A DNA stretch of 64,000 bases from Francisella halioticida. Its GTDB lineage: Bacteria; Pseudomonadota; Gammaproteobacteria; Francisellales; Francisellaceae. Numbering within the stretch: position 1 is the first letter of the stretch; the number at the start of each line of letters is the position of its first letter. The stretch lies in the NCBI RefSeq assembly GCF_002211785.1, contig NZ_CP022132.1, positions 1 through 64,000 of the forward strand. Reading direction: 5' to 3'. Positions 44,839 to 54,295 of the stretch are shown here, piece by piece. The translations under genes were made by a program, and so were the position numbers. The notes below the pieces were generated by a model, which did not search any database, was not told where the DNA came from, and worked only from the letters and a program-made list of their open reading frames with translations.

Positions 44839-44928
44839 TATCATTGTTATTTAGTTTTATCCTCTATATTTAAATAATGGCATGAACTTTTTTAGACTAC
44901 TAAAATAATTTATTAATTAGATATATAG

Positions 44929-45785
44929 TTAAAAATCAATCTCTTGAGCAAGGTAAAAGGCAATATCTTTTTCGTAGTATGCAGATTCATTGATAAAGAT
45001 AGGATACCATTGACCAGGCTCACTCAATAACTTAATGCTTCCATCCATTAATTCAAAAATAGGATCTTGATGATTAATAGGTTGAAAGTCTTTGCCATCA
45101 AGGTTTCTATGAATTACAGCATCAATATTACCTTCACTGTCTCTTGGAAAGTGAATAGTTTTAACTGCTTTATAAGCTTTACACTGTTTAGTTTTTGGTA
45201 AATTGTCATTATTTAGCATCTCAAAAAACTCTGTAATCTTATTTAGAATTTCTGTAGTTATATCAATAGCTTTAGGATCATAATTACTTGTATGTACAGC
45301 ACCAATTTCAATAGTTAGTAACATTGGTGCAATATTATTAATTGCCATGCTAGTAACACTTTCATGTTGAATAACTCTAAGATTATCAATTTGTTCAACT
45401 AAAAATTCACATATTTTTTTAACTAATGGATTTTTTCCATCAGTTATGATGGTTTTACCAAGATTTGTAGTAGTTGTATGTAAATCAACTAAAAAATCAA
45501 TTGGAGAATTAGATTTAGTACCATATAGTTGATTGATTTCTCGGGCTCTTTGATCTTCATAAGTATCTAGTGAAGAATTGTTTAAATCTGCAGTTGCAAA
45601 AGAACGATTTAAATCCTTATCTTTATATCTTCTACATAATTTAAATGCTTTTGGATTTGCTAGTAATGGAATTATATCTAGTGATTTTGTTTTTAGAGGT
45701 TTTTTTTCATACGGTTAATTATATAAACACCCGTATATTCATTTCCGTGAACTCCACCAGAAACTAGTAGTTTATTAACTTTCAT
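44929..45785 (-). pseudogene. Aspartoacylase/succinylglutamate desuccinylase family, frameshifted
   Basis: The gene would hydrolyse an N-acyl amino acid. The N-terminal piece (MKVNKLLVSGGVHGNEYTGV) has the first two zinc ligands in GVHGNE. A run of eight A residues (T on the plus strand, 45700-45707) then shifts the frame by one. The remaining frame is open from there to 44929, with DKDLNRSF, VDLHTTTTNLG holding the third ligand, and the catalytic-glutamate segment LTIEIGAVH. The only lesion seen is the homopolymer, so loss may be recent, reversible by slippage or a sequencing error. Confidence 0.8.
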
Positions 45786-45931
45786 ACTAAGAGGAAAAGT
45801 TGTTATATGTAAGTTTATTATACTGTTGATTTAGTCAGAAATTACCACTTAAGTATACCAAAAGTATTATAAATAGCTTAAGAACTTCAGTTGATTATAA
45901 ATTTATTTTATCTCTTATAAAAAATATTAAC

Positions 45932-47219
45932 TATAATACCCCATGAAATTTTAACAACAATTTTGATCCTAAAGTAGCTAAACTATAAATGAGCAATTTA
46001 GGATAAATGTAAATGAGTAATAAGAGAAAAATATATACCGTTGAATTTAAGACTAAAGTTGTCTTGGAAGTATTGGGGAAAGATCAAACAATCACACAGT
46101 TATCAGTAAAATATAATATTACGCCCAAAAACATAAATAATTGGAAAACAGCCTTTTTAGAAAATGCTGAGTTGGTAATGGATCCATCCAAATCAGTATC
46201 ACAATATAAAAAAGACAATGCAAAGCTTCAAACCAAGATAGATCAGTATTCTAAGAAGGTTGGACAACTAACAATTGAGAAGGAATTTCTTGAGGGAAAG
46301 CTCGTAAGCTTGGGATTATCTGATAGAAAAGCGATGATTGATCCTAAGCATAAATTATCTGTTGTAAAACAAAGTTGCTTATTAGAAGTTTCTAGAGCTG
46401 GTTTATATTACAAGCCTGTGGTTAACGAACATAAAGAAGAAGTAAAAGCAAAGCTTATACAGATACATGAGGAGATTCCCTGCTACGGCTATATAAAAGC
46501 TCATAAGCAATTAATAGAAGATGGGTTTAGCATCTGTGAGAACACAGTACAAAAGTATCGTAAAGAGTTAGGCATCAAAGCTATATTGGCGGTGAAAAAA
46601 CCAAACTTAAACTTATCTGAACCTAACAAAGAGCATGCTATTTATAGTTACAAACTAAAAGGTTTAAGCATATTGAGACCTAATCAAGTTTGGTCTACAG
46701 ATATTACATATATTAAGACTGATGCTGGCACAGTTTATATGGCAGCTATTATTGATTGGTACTCTAAGGCTGTACTAAGTTGGGAGATATCCAACACTAT
46801 GGATAGTAGTTTAGTTATGAAAGTTTTAAATGAAGCTCTGTATAAATATGGAGTACCAGAAATATTTAACACTGATCAAGGTAGCCAGTACACATCTAAC
46901 ATTCATATCCAAACATTATTGGATAAAAAAATTACTATATCTATGGATGGTAAAGGTAGAGCAACTGATAACATTTGCATCGAAAGATTTTGGAGAAGTG
47001 CTAAATGTGAGAGATTTTATTTAAATCAATATCCTGGCATTGTTGAACTAAGAAACGATGTGGATGATTATATAGATTTTTATAATAATAGAAGATTTCA
47101 TGAGTCTATCAATTATAAAAAACCTATGGAATTTTATTACGATAACTTATTGGAAAAACGGGCGGCTTAGATGGGAACTAAATAATTGAAAATATTGTTT
47201 AATTTATTGGGGTAGTATA
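45932..47219 (+). mobile_element. Type B IS3-family element, copy 2
   Basis: The 1288-base copy matches 34623-35910, with the same ends (TATAATACCCCATG and its inverted partner). The transposase frame is intact, so this copy may be active and could be the source of the other. It has clipped the 3' end of the secreted-protein gene at 47204. Confidence 0.87.
46013..47170 (+). CDS. IS3-family transposase (type B), single fused frame
   Basis: This 385-residue transposase joins the OrfA part (helix-turn-helix QLSVKYNITPKNINNWKTAF, coiled coil KKDNAKLQTKIDQYSKKV) and the OrfB integrase core in one frame with no programmed frameshift. The catalytic residues are in WSTDITYIKTD, NTDQGSQYTS and CIERFWRSAK. 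The family normally uses two frames, so a fused gene is unusual. It starts 81 bases inside the left end. Confidence 0.92.
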   Translation: MSNKRKIYTVEFKTKVVLEVLGKDQTITQLSVKYNITPKNINNWKTAFLENAELVMDPSKSVSQYKKDNAKLQTKIDQYSKKVGQLTIEKEFLEGKLVSLGLSDRKAMIDPKHKLSVVKQSCLLEVSRAGLYYKPVVNEHKEEVKAKLIQIHEEIPCYGYIKAHKQLIEDGFSICENTVQKYRKELGIKAILAVKKPNLNLSEPNKEHAIYSYKLKGLSILRPNQVWSTDITYIKTDAGTVYMAAIIDWYSKAVLSWEISNTMDSSLVMKVLNEALYKYGVPEIFNTDQGSQYTSNIHIQTLLDKKITISMDGKGRATDNICIERFWRSAKCERFYLNQYPGIVELRNDVDDYIDFYNNRRFHESINYKKPMEFYYDNLLEKRAA

Positions 47220-48016
47220 TTTTTAGCTTTGTCAAAAGACATATATAAATTACCACAATTTATATTATGACCTTTAAACCATGGAGATTCTCTAGAGATT
47301 GATATTGCGTAGACAAATCTTTTTGTATTATCCTTTTCTTCTACATAAGGACCCATAAGTCTAAAGTGATCAGCATATTCATTAGCATCTTTCTCAAATG
47401 TAAAAGGAATATCACTTTGATTAGTATTTGTGGGTGTTCCAGATAATTGTGGATATAGTTTATTATTAAAATATACTCCATAACCACCACTATGGTTTAT
47501 AGAATCAGTGTTAGAATAACCAAGTTTAGCAACCAAATTAATCAGATAATTATTTGCTTGTTGAGCATTTATGAAACCATTTAATACGAAAATAGCATTT
47601 ACAGGTTCTACAGTATAATTTTGAGGTTGAGACACTCCATTAATAACAAAATTTTTATCACCTCGCCAATATACCCAAGCAGCAGCAATGTTTTTTGGTA
47701 AGTTTTTTTCATTATATCCTTTGGTATTTACCATCATCCACTTACCAATAGGCGGCAGTAATTTAGCTATATTATTAGTTATAGGAACAATAGTATATTC
47801 TTTATTAGTAGTTCTGAATTTAATATTATCTTTAATTGGTTTTAGTTTACTCTGAGAGTCATTTTTTATGCCTTTATTCTTCCAGCTTGCAGTGCTTTCT
47901 AAATTTATGGGATCAAAAGTTAGACCACATGCTTTTAAATTATTACCAAAATGATTATTTGAATAACCAAGTGTAACAAGTAGTATAAACAATATAGAGA
48001 TACTTAAATTTTTCAT
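47204..48016 (-). CDS. Secreted hypothetical protein, 3' end replaced by IS3
   Basis: The protein has a signal peptide (MKNLSISILFILLVTLGYSN) and a mature part I do not recognise, with KLLPPIGKWMMVNTKGYN, IAAAWVYWRGDKNFVINGVS and a cysteine pair (ACGLTF near the N terminus and NCGNLY near the end) that could form a disulfide. The last codons (ILPQ) come from the end of the type B IS. Judging by the sequence on the other side of the IS, only a few residues were lost, so the protein may still work. It lies downstream of a TetR gene on the same strand. Confidence 0.65.
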   Translation of the reverse strand: MKNLSISILFILLVTLGYSNNHFGNNLKACGLTFDPINLESTASWKNKGIKNDSQSKLKPIKDNIKFRTTNKEYTIVPITNNIAKLLPPIGKWMMVNTKGYNEKNLPKNIAAAWVYWRGDKNFVINGVSQPQNYTVEPVNAIFVLNGFINAQQANNYLINLVAKLGYSNTDSINHSGGYGVYFNNKLYPQLSGTPTNTNQSDIPFTFEKDANEYADHFRLMGPYVEEKDNTKRFVYAISISRESPWFKGHNINCGNLYMSFDKAKNILPQ

Positions 48017-48086
48017 TTTATAAACCTTAATAGTTCTCTTAAGTTTAAGTACATTACATAACTTATACCTTCTAAGGTAATGTAAG

Positions 48087-48674
48087 TTATTCTTTAAAAG
48101 CTTTTAATAAAAGGGTTGTTGTCATTTTTACAAAATCACCTTCTTCTAATATATCTTTATCAAGTTCATATGAGCGCATAAATGGAGTGAGTGTTGCAGA
48201 TGAAATAAACAAAAGAACATATTTAGCAGAAAAATCTTTTGATAACTGTCCAATTTCTTGAAAATGTTTAATTTCTTCTTCTAACTGATCAAATGATGCA
48301 ATATTCTGTTGATTTTTAATTCCTGATAAAGAAGAATTTTTTTCTAAGCGTTGCCAATCTAAAATCTTTAACATATCTGGATTACTAGCATGGATATTAA
48401 ACCTTGTGGCCACTAATTTTTTTACAAAACCTTCAAAAGTATCCTGTTTGATACAATCATTTATAGAAGAGAAGGTGTCTGGATTTATTAAAGATTCTTT
48501 TACTGTTTTCCATAAGTCGATTTTATTTGAAAAATAATGATAAATCAAAGAGCTTTGAACATTAGCTTTTTTAGCAATATCTCTAATAGATGTACCGTTA
48601 AAACCATTTTCAAGAAATAAATACTTTGCTGATTTAATTATTTTTTTTAATGTATTATTCGCTTTGATTTCCAT
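48087..48674 (-). CDS. TetR-family transcriptional regulator
   Basis: The 195-residue repressor has the TetR DNA-binding head: YLFLENGFNGTSIRDIAKKA, then NVQSSLIYHYFSNKIDLW. The C-terminal ligand domain is helical and variable. It is divergent from a Bcr/CflA-type drug exporter (48816) with 141 bases between the starts, the common arrangement for a local repressor of an efflux pump. A strong inverted repeat in that space (48740-48790) is a candidate operator. Confidence 0.9.
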   Translation of the reverse strand: MEIKANNTLKKIIKSAKYLFLENGFNGTSIRDIAKKANVQSSLIYHYFSNKIDLWKTVKESLINPDTFSSINDCIKQDTFEGFVKKLVATRFNIHASNPDMLKILDWQRLEKNSSLSGIKNQQNIASFDQLEEEIKHFQEIGQLSKDFSAKYVLLFISSATLTPFMRSYELDKDILEEGDFVKMTTTLLLKAFKE

Positions 48675-48739
48675 AAGTTTAAATTTAGATTTTTAATTTC
48701 TAGCTTTTTAGATTATATCAGATAACATATGCTATTTTC

Positions 48740-48790
48740 TATTGAACGATCGATCATGAGGTGTTATTATTACTGATCACACGTTCAATA
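48740..48790. promoter_or_regulatory. Candidate TetR operator between regulator and exporter
   Basis: Two arms of the form TATTGAACGnnnGATCA face each other: one at 48740-48756 and its reverse complement ending at 48790, with about 17 bases between. Each arm matches at 14 fixed positions. Location between the divergent tetR and exporter genes supports an operator for one or two TetR dimers. Confidence 0.6.
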
Positions 48791-48815
48791 ATTTTGTTTT
48801 TTGAGGTTAATTTTC

Positions 48816-50054
48816 ATGAAATTTGTTACAAAAAAGCCTGTAGGAGTTGTTATGTTAACAATTTTTACAATAGCCTTAGGGTGTGGGTACTTTTTTGGAG
48901 CTGTGATGTTTACTCCATCTTTACCTGCTATTACAAGCTATTTTAGTACAAACTCGTCATTAGCTAGAATAACGGTATCAAGTTTTTTTATAACAATGGC
49001 ATTATCACAACTCATTTATGGTCCAGCATCTGATAAATATGGTAGAAAACCATTTATATTAGTCGGTGGAGTAATATTTGCATGTGGTTCAGTATTTTGT
49101 ATTTTGTCGCGGTCAGTCATTTTTTTAATCCTAGGTAGGGCAATACAAGGAATTGGTGCCGGTGCATTAATTACGTTAGCTAGGACACTTGTACAAGATT
49201 CATTTACAAAAGAACATTTTTTAAAAGCTGTAGCTTGGATGAGTATTTTTTTTGCAGTAGCTCCAGCTATTTCTCCTCTTATTGGAGGATTTTTACAGTT
49301 TCATTTTAGCTGGCAAAGTAGTTTTGTTTTTATGCTTATTTTTGCAATTACTTTAATTATTTCCGTAATTTTTCTCTTACCTGAGACAAATAAAAATAAA
49401 AATCCTGATGCAATGAATGTTAGACATTTGGCCAATAATTATTTAACTATTGCAAAGACTAAAATATTTTGGGTTTATCTGATTTTTATTATTACAGGTT
49501 TATCTGGAGGTATCTCTTTTGATGTGATTGGATCGTTTGTGCTAATTAATGATTATCACTTAACATCAGCAACATTTGGAATAGTTTCCACAATGCTATT
49601 AATGATGATAATTATTTCACGACTTTTGACATCAATGGTACTACTTAAGTATATAGAAAAAGAAAAAGTTATTTTATTAGGATTATTTATGATGTTTGGC
49701 TTATCGATTATTTTAGTAATATTAAACTTTTTTAAGTTGATAGATTTGGTAGATCTTATTCTTATTCTTGCTATTTTTTTCTTAGCAGCAGGTATTGTTA
49801 CACCAATTTCCGTAGCAAGCCTTTTAAGTTTATTTGATAATATGAAGGGAGTTGCTAGTGCTTTTTATGGTTCTATGCAAATGTGTGGAATTTTTTTGGT
49901 AAGCATAGTTGCATCTAGTATGAATCCATATATTGGTTTTATGTTAAGTATTCTAAGCGTATTGTCTTTTACTAGTTTACTTGTGGGTATTAGAGTATTT
50001 TATAAGCAAAAATGTAGATTTAGTTTTAGAGATAAGACAATACAGCCAACTTAA
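48816..50054 (+). CDS. Bcr/CflA-type multidrug MFS exporter
   Basis: This 412-residue twelve-helix protein has the drug:H+ antiporter signature YGPASDKYGRKPFILVGG between helices 2 and 3 and the helix 4-5 region LGRAIQGIGAGALITLARTL, typical of 12-TM DHA1/Bcr pumps. I start at ATG 48816 (MKFVTKKPVG), with GAGG ten bases ahead; a TTG five codons upstream is also in frame. It is probably controlled by the divergent TetR gene. The drug substrates are unknown. Confidence 0.88.
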   Translation: MKFVTKKPVGVVMLTIFTIALGCGYFFGAVMFTPSLPAITSYFSTNSSLARITVSSFFITMALSQLIYGPASDKYGRKPFILVGGVIFACGSVFCILSRSVIFLILGRAIQGIGAGALITLARTLVQDSFTKEHFLKAVAWMSIFFAVAPAISPLIGGFLQFHFSWQSSFVFMLIFAITLIISVIFLLPETNKNKNPDAMNVRHLANNYLTIAKTKIFWVYLIFIITGLSGGISFDVIGSFVLINDYHLTSATFGIVSTMLLMMIIISRLLTSMVLLKYIEKEKVILLGLFMMFGLSIILVILNFFKLIDLVDLILILAIFFLAAGIVTPISVASLLSLFDNMKGVASAFYGSMQMCGIFLVSIVASSMNPYIGFMLSILSVLSFTSLLVGIRVFYKQKCRFSFRDKTIQPT

Positions 50055-50263
50055 TTTATCTTTTCTCTAGATCGTAATTTTGTCGCTTGAATAAAGATGT
50101 GATCTTTGGAATCAAAAGATAGTTTTGGGTATGTCCATTAGTCATAGAACATCTTAAAATACATTAACTAAAAGAGGTCCTAGGAGCTTAAGAAAAAATG
50201 GCTACATGCAGAGGAGTTTCCAGTTGAAAATAAAAGGTTAAGAATTATTACTAAGTTCTAATT
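50055..50263. other. Intergenic stretch with no recognisable gene
   Basis: This lies between the exporter and the SnoaL-like pseudogene. A short plus-strand frame (KRGPRSLRKNGYMQRSFQL) ends at a stop near 50239 and might be a worn coding fragment. I see no terminator hairpin or RNA gene. Confidence 0.3.
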
Positions 50264-50663
50264 CTACTTGTGCTCGAACCATTTCAATTCGGCCTTTGCA
50301 GCCACACGCAAATGCTCGAGTAATTGCACAAAATCACTAGCTTGCCGGTGATTAATAAATTTTCCATCACGCATCTTGATGACATCAATTACACGAAACT
50401 TAACTTTTTTACCCGTTGGAGGGATATCTAGCCAAGAACCTGTGTGAGTACCATAAAAGTCTTTCATAGTCCAGACTGTATCTCCCTCAGCTGCCATATC
50501 TATAATATTTACCTTCATATCAGGAAAAGCTTTAAACAGAGTTTCGTGCATAACTTTATCTCCCTCTCTCTCGAGGGAAGCCTTCAGGACATTCGTTGTT
50601 GTAGAAATCAGGAGCAAAAAATCTCTCAATAATGGCTTCAACATTATGCTCGTTTTGTACAAC
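50264..50663 (-). pseudogene. SnoaL-like ester cyclase fragment
   Basis: The frame MHETLFKAFPDMKVNIIDMA, then GDTVWTMKDFYGTHTGSWLD and RVIDVIKMRDGKFINHRQAS, matches SnoaL-like polyketide-cyclase/ester-cyclase proteins. Upstream the proper frame reads ERFFAPDFYNNECPEGFPRE and shifts at a GA repeat (about 50560-50575). The gene is then cut at its 5' end by the deleted type C IS3 element. It has both a frameshift and a truncation and should be inactive. Confidence 0.7.
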
Positions 50664-51408
50664 TGATCTACCCCGTCAATTTGGGACAGTTTACTACTTC
50701 ATTTTCCATTATATATTCAAATTGATATGGAGTCATATAATTTATTGTAGAATGTCTCCTTTTTGTATTATAGTAAGCTTCAATATATTCAAATATTGAT
50801 AGTTTAGCTTCTTCTCTAGTTTTATAGCTTTCATCATGTACTAACTCTACTTTTAAAGTTCCAAAGAAACTTTCACAAGCAGCATTATCGTAACAGCATC
50901 CTTTAGAGCTCATACTTGATAGTAGCCAGTGTTCTTTAATAATGTCTTGATATTGTTTGCTACAGTACTGTGACCCTTTATCAGAGTGTATAATCACACA
51001 AAGATACAGCCACCCCTCTTGTGTAGGTACATAAGTTATATCTGTAACCCACCTATGATTTACAGATAAAGCAGTGAAGTTTTGTTCTAATAAATTATCA
51101 TAAACATGTTTGTTGTGGTTAGAATCTGTAGTTTTCTTATGCTTACGAGCCGCTTTAGCATGTAAACCAAGTAATTTCATACGTTTAGATACTCTAGGTT
51201 GAGTAACTTTCCAACCCATATCTTTAAGCTCTTTGTATATCCAACTGCAAATGGTTTTATATTTAACCCCTAAATTATCTGCTATTTCTCGTCTATTTGC
51301 ATCTGGTTGTAAACATAATTTAACAGCTTCATCTTTAAACTCTTTTGTATATCTCATCTTGTCTCATTTTCTTAACACCTAAGTGTCCCAAATAGGAGGG
51401 TATGATCA
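50664..51408 (-). mobile_element. Type C IS3 element with two internal deletions
   Basis: Both terminal repeats are present (TGATCTACCCCGTCAATTTG at 50664; TGATCATACCCTCC inward from 51408), but the element is only 745 bases. It has lost the end of orfA and the start of orfB as well as the core segment also missing at 9426-10517. It may be mobilised only in trans. Confidence 0.85.
50668..51357 (-). pseudogene. OrfA-OrfB deletion fusion of type C IS3 transposase
   Basis: The deletion joined the OrfA helix-turn-helix (MRYTKEFKDEAVKLC to YKTICSWI) in frame to OrfB at YKELKDMGWKVTQPRVSKRM. The integrase core lacks about 40 residues between WVTDITYV and HSDKGSQYCS, so it cannot be catalytic. The result is a 229-residue open frame with a DNA-binding head, which could in principle bind IS ends and repress transposition, though this is inference. 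Confidence 0.82.
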
Positions 51409-51502
51409 GTTACTGTATAAAGCTCTTTTTCTCAAGCTGAAAGCTACATAATAGCAAAAGTAATTAAATCTATAAGCTGTAATTTTTAATAAAAACAAGT
51501 AT

Positions 51503-52681
51503 TTATTTTGATGTTTTCCTTATTAAAAATAGCAAGAAAAAGCACACTATTGACATAATAATCATTGTAATAGCTATTGGAAGAGAACTTGTAGCTGGGA
51601 AAAGCATTGCAACACTGCCAATAATCCCACTAATTGCAAACTCCATAGTACCAAATAATGCTGCAGCAACACCAGCCATCTCATAAAAAGGCTCAAGACT
51701 ACCGCTTGCTCCTGTGCCGGTGGTAAAGGCTGCACCAAAAGTAGCAAAAAAACACGGTGCAAAGAAGCCCCAAAGTGTTAGACCATATATCATATATATA
51801 ATTAAAGACGTTATACCTGCAACAAGAACACATCCAACTCCGAATATTGCGGTACTATAAACACCAAGTACATTAACTATTGCTCCAGATAGTAATGACC
51901 CCAAAAGAAAGGCAACTCCAGCAGAACCAAAAACCACATATATCTCCGAAATTGGGTAACCTAGATAATTAATAATATAAGGAGTCATCGAAAATAATAT
52001 AAAAAATGACGCCATACCTGAGACAGCCGTCAAAGAATAAGCCCAAAACTGTAGAGATCTCCCAACATACAAATATCGTGCAAAGACGTCCCATGACATT
52101 TTTTTACGTCTCTCAACAGGTAGGCTCTCTTTTACAAATATCACAACAATTAAGAAAGCTATAGTAGCTAATATTGTCAGGAAAATAAATGCTGACTCCC
52201 ATTCAAAATGCATAGCTAATTGGACACCAATAAGAGGCCCAATTATTGGTGAAACAGATATTATTGCATTAATAGAACTATATATCATCGAACTTGTTTT
52301 ACCTGAAAAAGCATCTCTAATAATAGCAAAAGCACAAACAGATAAACCGCAACAACCTAACCCTTGGATAACTCTTGAGAATATTAGAAAATCAATATTC
52401 GTTGATATAGCACATAACACTGAACCAATAACAAATAGTATTGATGATAATAAAATAACTTTAAATCTACCTAGCTGATCAGATAATGGTCCTAAAAAAA
52501 GCTGACCAACTCCAGTAACAACTAGAAATAAAGATAGTGTAACTTGGACCATTTGCTGAGTGGTATTCAAACCTTCACGCATCTCTGGCAGAACAGGCAT
52601 ATAAACATCCATAGCCAATGCAAAAGCAAAAACCATAGAGCCTAAAACAAAAATCGTCTTTAATGGAGAATATTTCCACAT
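51503..52681 (-). CDS. Bcr/CflA-type multidrug MFS exporter
   Basis: The 392-residue twelve-helix transporter has MDVYMPVLPEMREGLNTT in the first loop, the signature FLGPLSDQLGRFKVILLSS and FSRVIQGLGCCGLSVCAFAI, all typical of the Bcr/CflA drug-resistance group. I chose ATG 52681 (MWKYSPLKTIF), which has GAGG close upstream; an ATG 21 codons earlier is in frame. It is divergent from nhaD, with a palindrome in the shared region. The substrate is unknown. It is intact. Confidence 0.87.
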   Translation of the reverse strand: MWKYSPLKTIFVLGSMVFAFALAMDVYMPVLPEMREGLNTTQQMVQVTLSLFLVVTGVGQLFLGPLSDQLGRFKVILLSSILFVIGSVLCAISTNIDFLIFSRVIQGLGCCGLSVCAFAIIRDAFSGKTSSMIYSSINAIISVSPIIGPLIGVQLAMHFEWESAFIFLTILATIAFLIVVIFVKESLPVERRKKMSWDVFARYLYVGRSLQFWAYSLTAVSGMASFFILFSMTPYIINYLGYPISEIYVVFGSAGVAFLLGSLLSGAIVNVLGVYSTAIFGVGCVLVAGITSLIIYMIYGLTLWGFFAPCFFATFGAAFTTGTGASGSLEPFYEMAGVAAALFGTMEFAISGIIGSVAMLFPATSSLPIAITMIIMSIVCFFLLFLIRKTSK

Positions 52682-52750
52682 AAGAGCCTCAATATTGATA
52701 TTATTATTGAATAATAGGGTATAGTATATATCACAACTTTTCACATGTTA

Positions 52751-52773
52751 ATTACTACCAAATAAGTAGTAAT
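52751..52773. promoter_or_regulatory. Perfect inverted repeat between exporter and nhaD
   Basis: ATTACTAC-CAAATAA-GTAGTAAT is an 8-base perfect stem followed on the plus strand by a T-rich stretch. It may be an operator for either divergent gene or a terminator/attenuator ahead of nhaD. A TATAAT at 52806-52811 is a probable nhaD -10 element. Confidence 0.4.
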
Positions 52774-52843
52774 TTATTTTTTATTAATTAAATAGCTCAC
52801 AATGTTATAATATTCGTCATAAATAATTTCTTTAAATTAAATA

Positions 52844-54295
52844 GTGCTCAAAAAACTTATATTAAGTATACCCATAATAATGCTACCGCTACTATCTTTT
52901 GCAAGCGATAGTGAATCAACACTTAGTGCCGTTAGTGTTAATGCAACTAGCCACCCTTTAGCAATAGCTGCTATCGTAGTATTCATTCTAGCTTATTTAT
53001 TAGTTATGACTGAGGATTTTACAAAACTCAACAAATCAAAACCTGTAATTGTTGCAGCTGGTGTAATTTGGGTTTTGGTAGCTATTGTCGGCGAATCAGT
53101 TGGTGCAAATAATATTGTTCGTAGTAATTTCAATCATATTATGACTGAGTACGGTGAGCTATTGCTTTTTTTATTAGTCGCGATGGCGTACATAAACCTT
53201 ATGGAAGATAGAAATGTTTTTGCTAAATTAAAAAGCTCTCTGCTTAGAGCTGGTTTTGGTTTCTTAGGTACTTTTTGGCTAACAGGAATTATCTCATTCT
53301 TTTTATCAGCTGTTGCTGATAACCTAACTACAGCTTTAGTTATGAGCACTGTTGTTATTTCCATAGGTAAAGATAATAAAAAATTTGTCACAATGGCTTG
53401 TGTGAACGTTGTTGTTGCAGCAAACGCAGGTGGTGCATTCTCACCATTTGGAGATATTACAACACTGATGGTTTGGCAAAAAGGTGTTGTTAGTTTTACA
53501 GAGTTTTTTTCAATATTTTTACCATCACTAGTTAACTTCCTAGTTCCTGCGATTATTATGAGCTTCTTTTTGCCAAAAATGGAAGCCCAATCAATAGTTG
53601 AAGACAAGGTTGAACTAAAACGTGGTGCTATATCAGTAATAGTCCTATTTATACTCACGATAGCAACAGCAGTCTCATTTGAACATATTCTTCACTTACC
53701 TCCTTCCCTAGGTATGATGACCGGTTTTGGTTATGTAATGATCTATAATTATTTCTACGGTTTAAAAATAGCATATGAGGAAAAAAATCCTAAAGGTCAC
53801 AAGATGCCTCCTCATGCTTTTGATATTTTTGATAAAGTTAAAGATGCTGAGTGGGATACTTTGTTATTCTTCTATGGTATTTTAGTTTCTGTGCAAGGAC
53901 TTGCAGCTCTTGGTTACTTGGGTGTAGCTTCTCAATATATCTACACAGATATGCAATCTATAGCCCCAAGTCTATTTTCCGCACATACACAGGCCAATAC
54001 AATAATAGGTATACTTTCAGCGATAATAGACAATATTCCTGTAATGTTTGCAGTGCTAAGTATGAATCCTGTTATGGAGCATGCACAATGGTTGCTAATA
54101 ACTCTTACAGCCGGTGTTGGAGGTAGTTTATTGGCTATTGGTTCTGCTGCTGGTGTCGCTGTGATGGGTAAATCAAAGGGTAGATATACTTTTATGGGCC
54201 ATCTAAAATGGACATGGGTTATTGCCATTGGCTACTTTGCTAGCATAGCTGTTCATTTACTAATTAATCACGATGGCTCTAAAATCTTATTTTGA
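52844..54295 (+). CDS. nhaD: Na+/H+ antiporter NhaD
   Basis: The 483-residue inner-membrane protein belongs to the NhaD/ArsB superfamily of sodium:proton antiporters. Conserved segments include ADNLTTALVMSTVV, NAGGAFSPFGDITTLMVW and SAIIDNIPVMFAVLSMNP, with the charged and polar residues in broken helices typical of the group. About a dozen hydrophobic helices follow a signal-like N terminus. The start is GTG (MLKKLILSIPIIML). It would help sodium and pH balance. It is intact. Confidence 0.92.
   Translation: MLKKLILSIPIIMLPLLSFASDSESTLSAVSVNATSHPLAIAAIVVFILAYLLVMTEDFTKLNKSKPVIVAAGVIWVLVAIVGESVGANNIVRSNFNHIMTEYGELLLFLLVAMAYINLMEDRNVFAKLKSSLLRAGFGFLGTFWLTGIISFFLSAVADNLTTALVMSTVVISIGKDNKKFVTMACVNVVVAANAGGAFSPFGDITTLMVWQKGVVSFTEFFSIFLPSLVNFLVPAIIMSFFLPKMEAQSIVEDKVELKRGAISVIVLFILTIATAVSFEHILHLPPSLGMMTGFGYVMIYNYFYGLKIAYEEKNPKGHKMPPHAFDIFDKVKDAEWDTLLFFYGILVSVQGLAALGYLGVASQYIYTDMQSIAPSLFSAHTQANTIIGILSAIIDNIPVMFAVLSMNPVMEHAQWLLITLTAGVGGSLLAIGSAAGVAVMGKSKGRYTFMGHLKWTWVIAIGYFASIAVHLLINHDGSKILF

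Noticed and set aside
53134-53658. Long minus-strand frame within nhaD
   Set aside because: It is a shadow of the membrane-protein coding sequence, with no start signal and no recognisable protein features.
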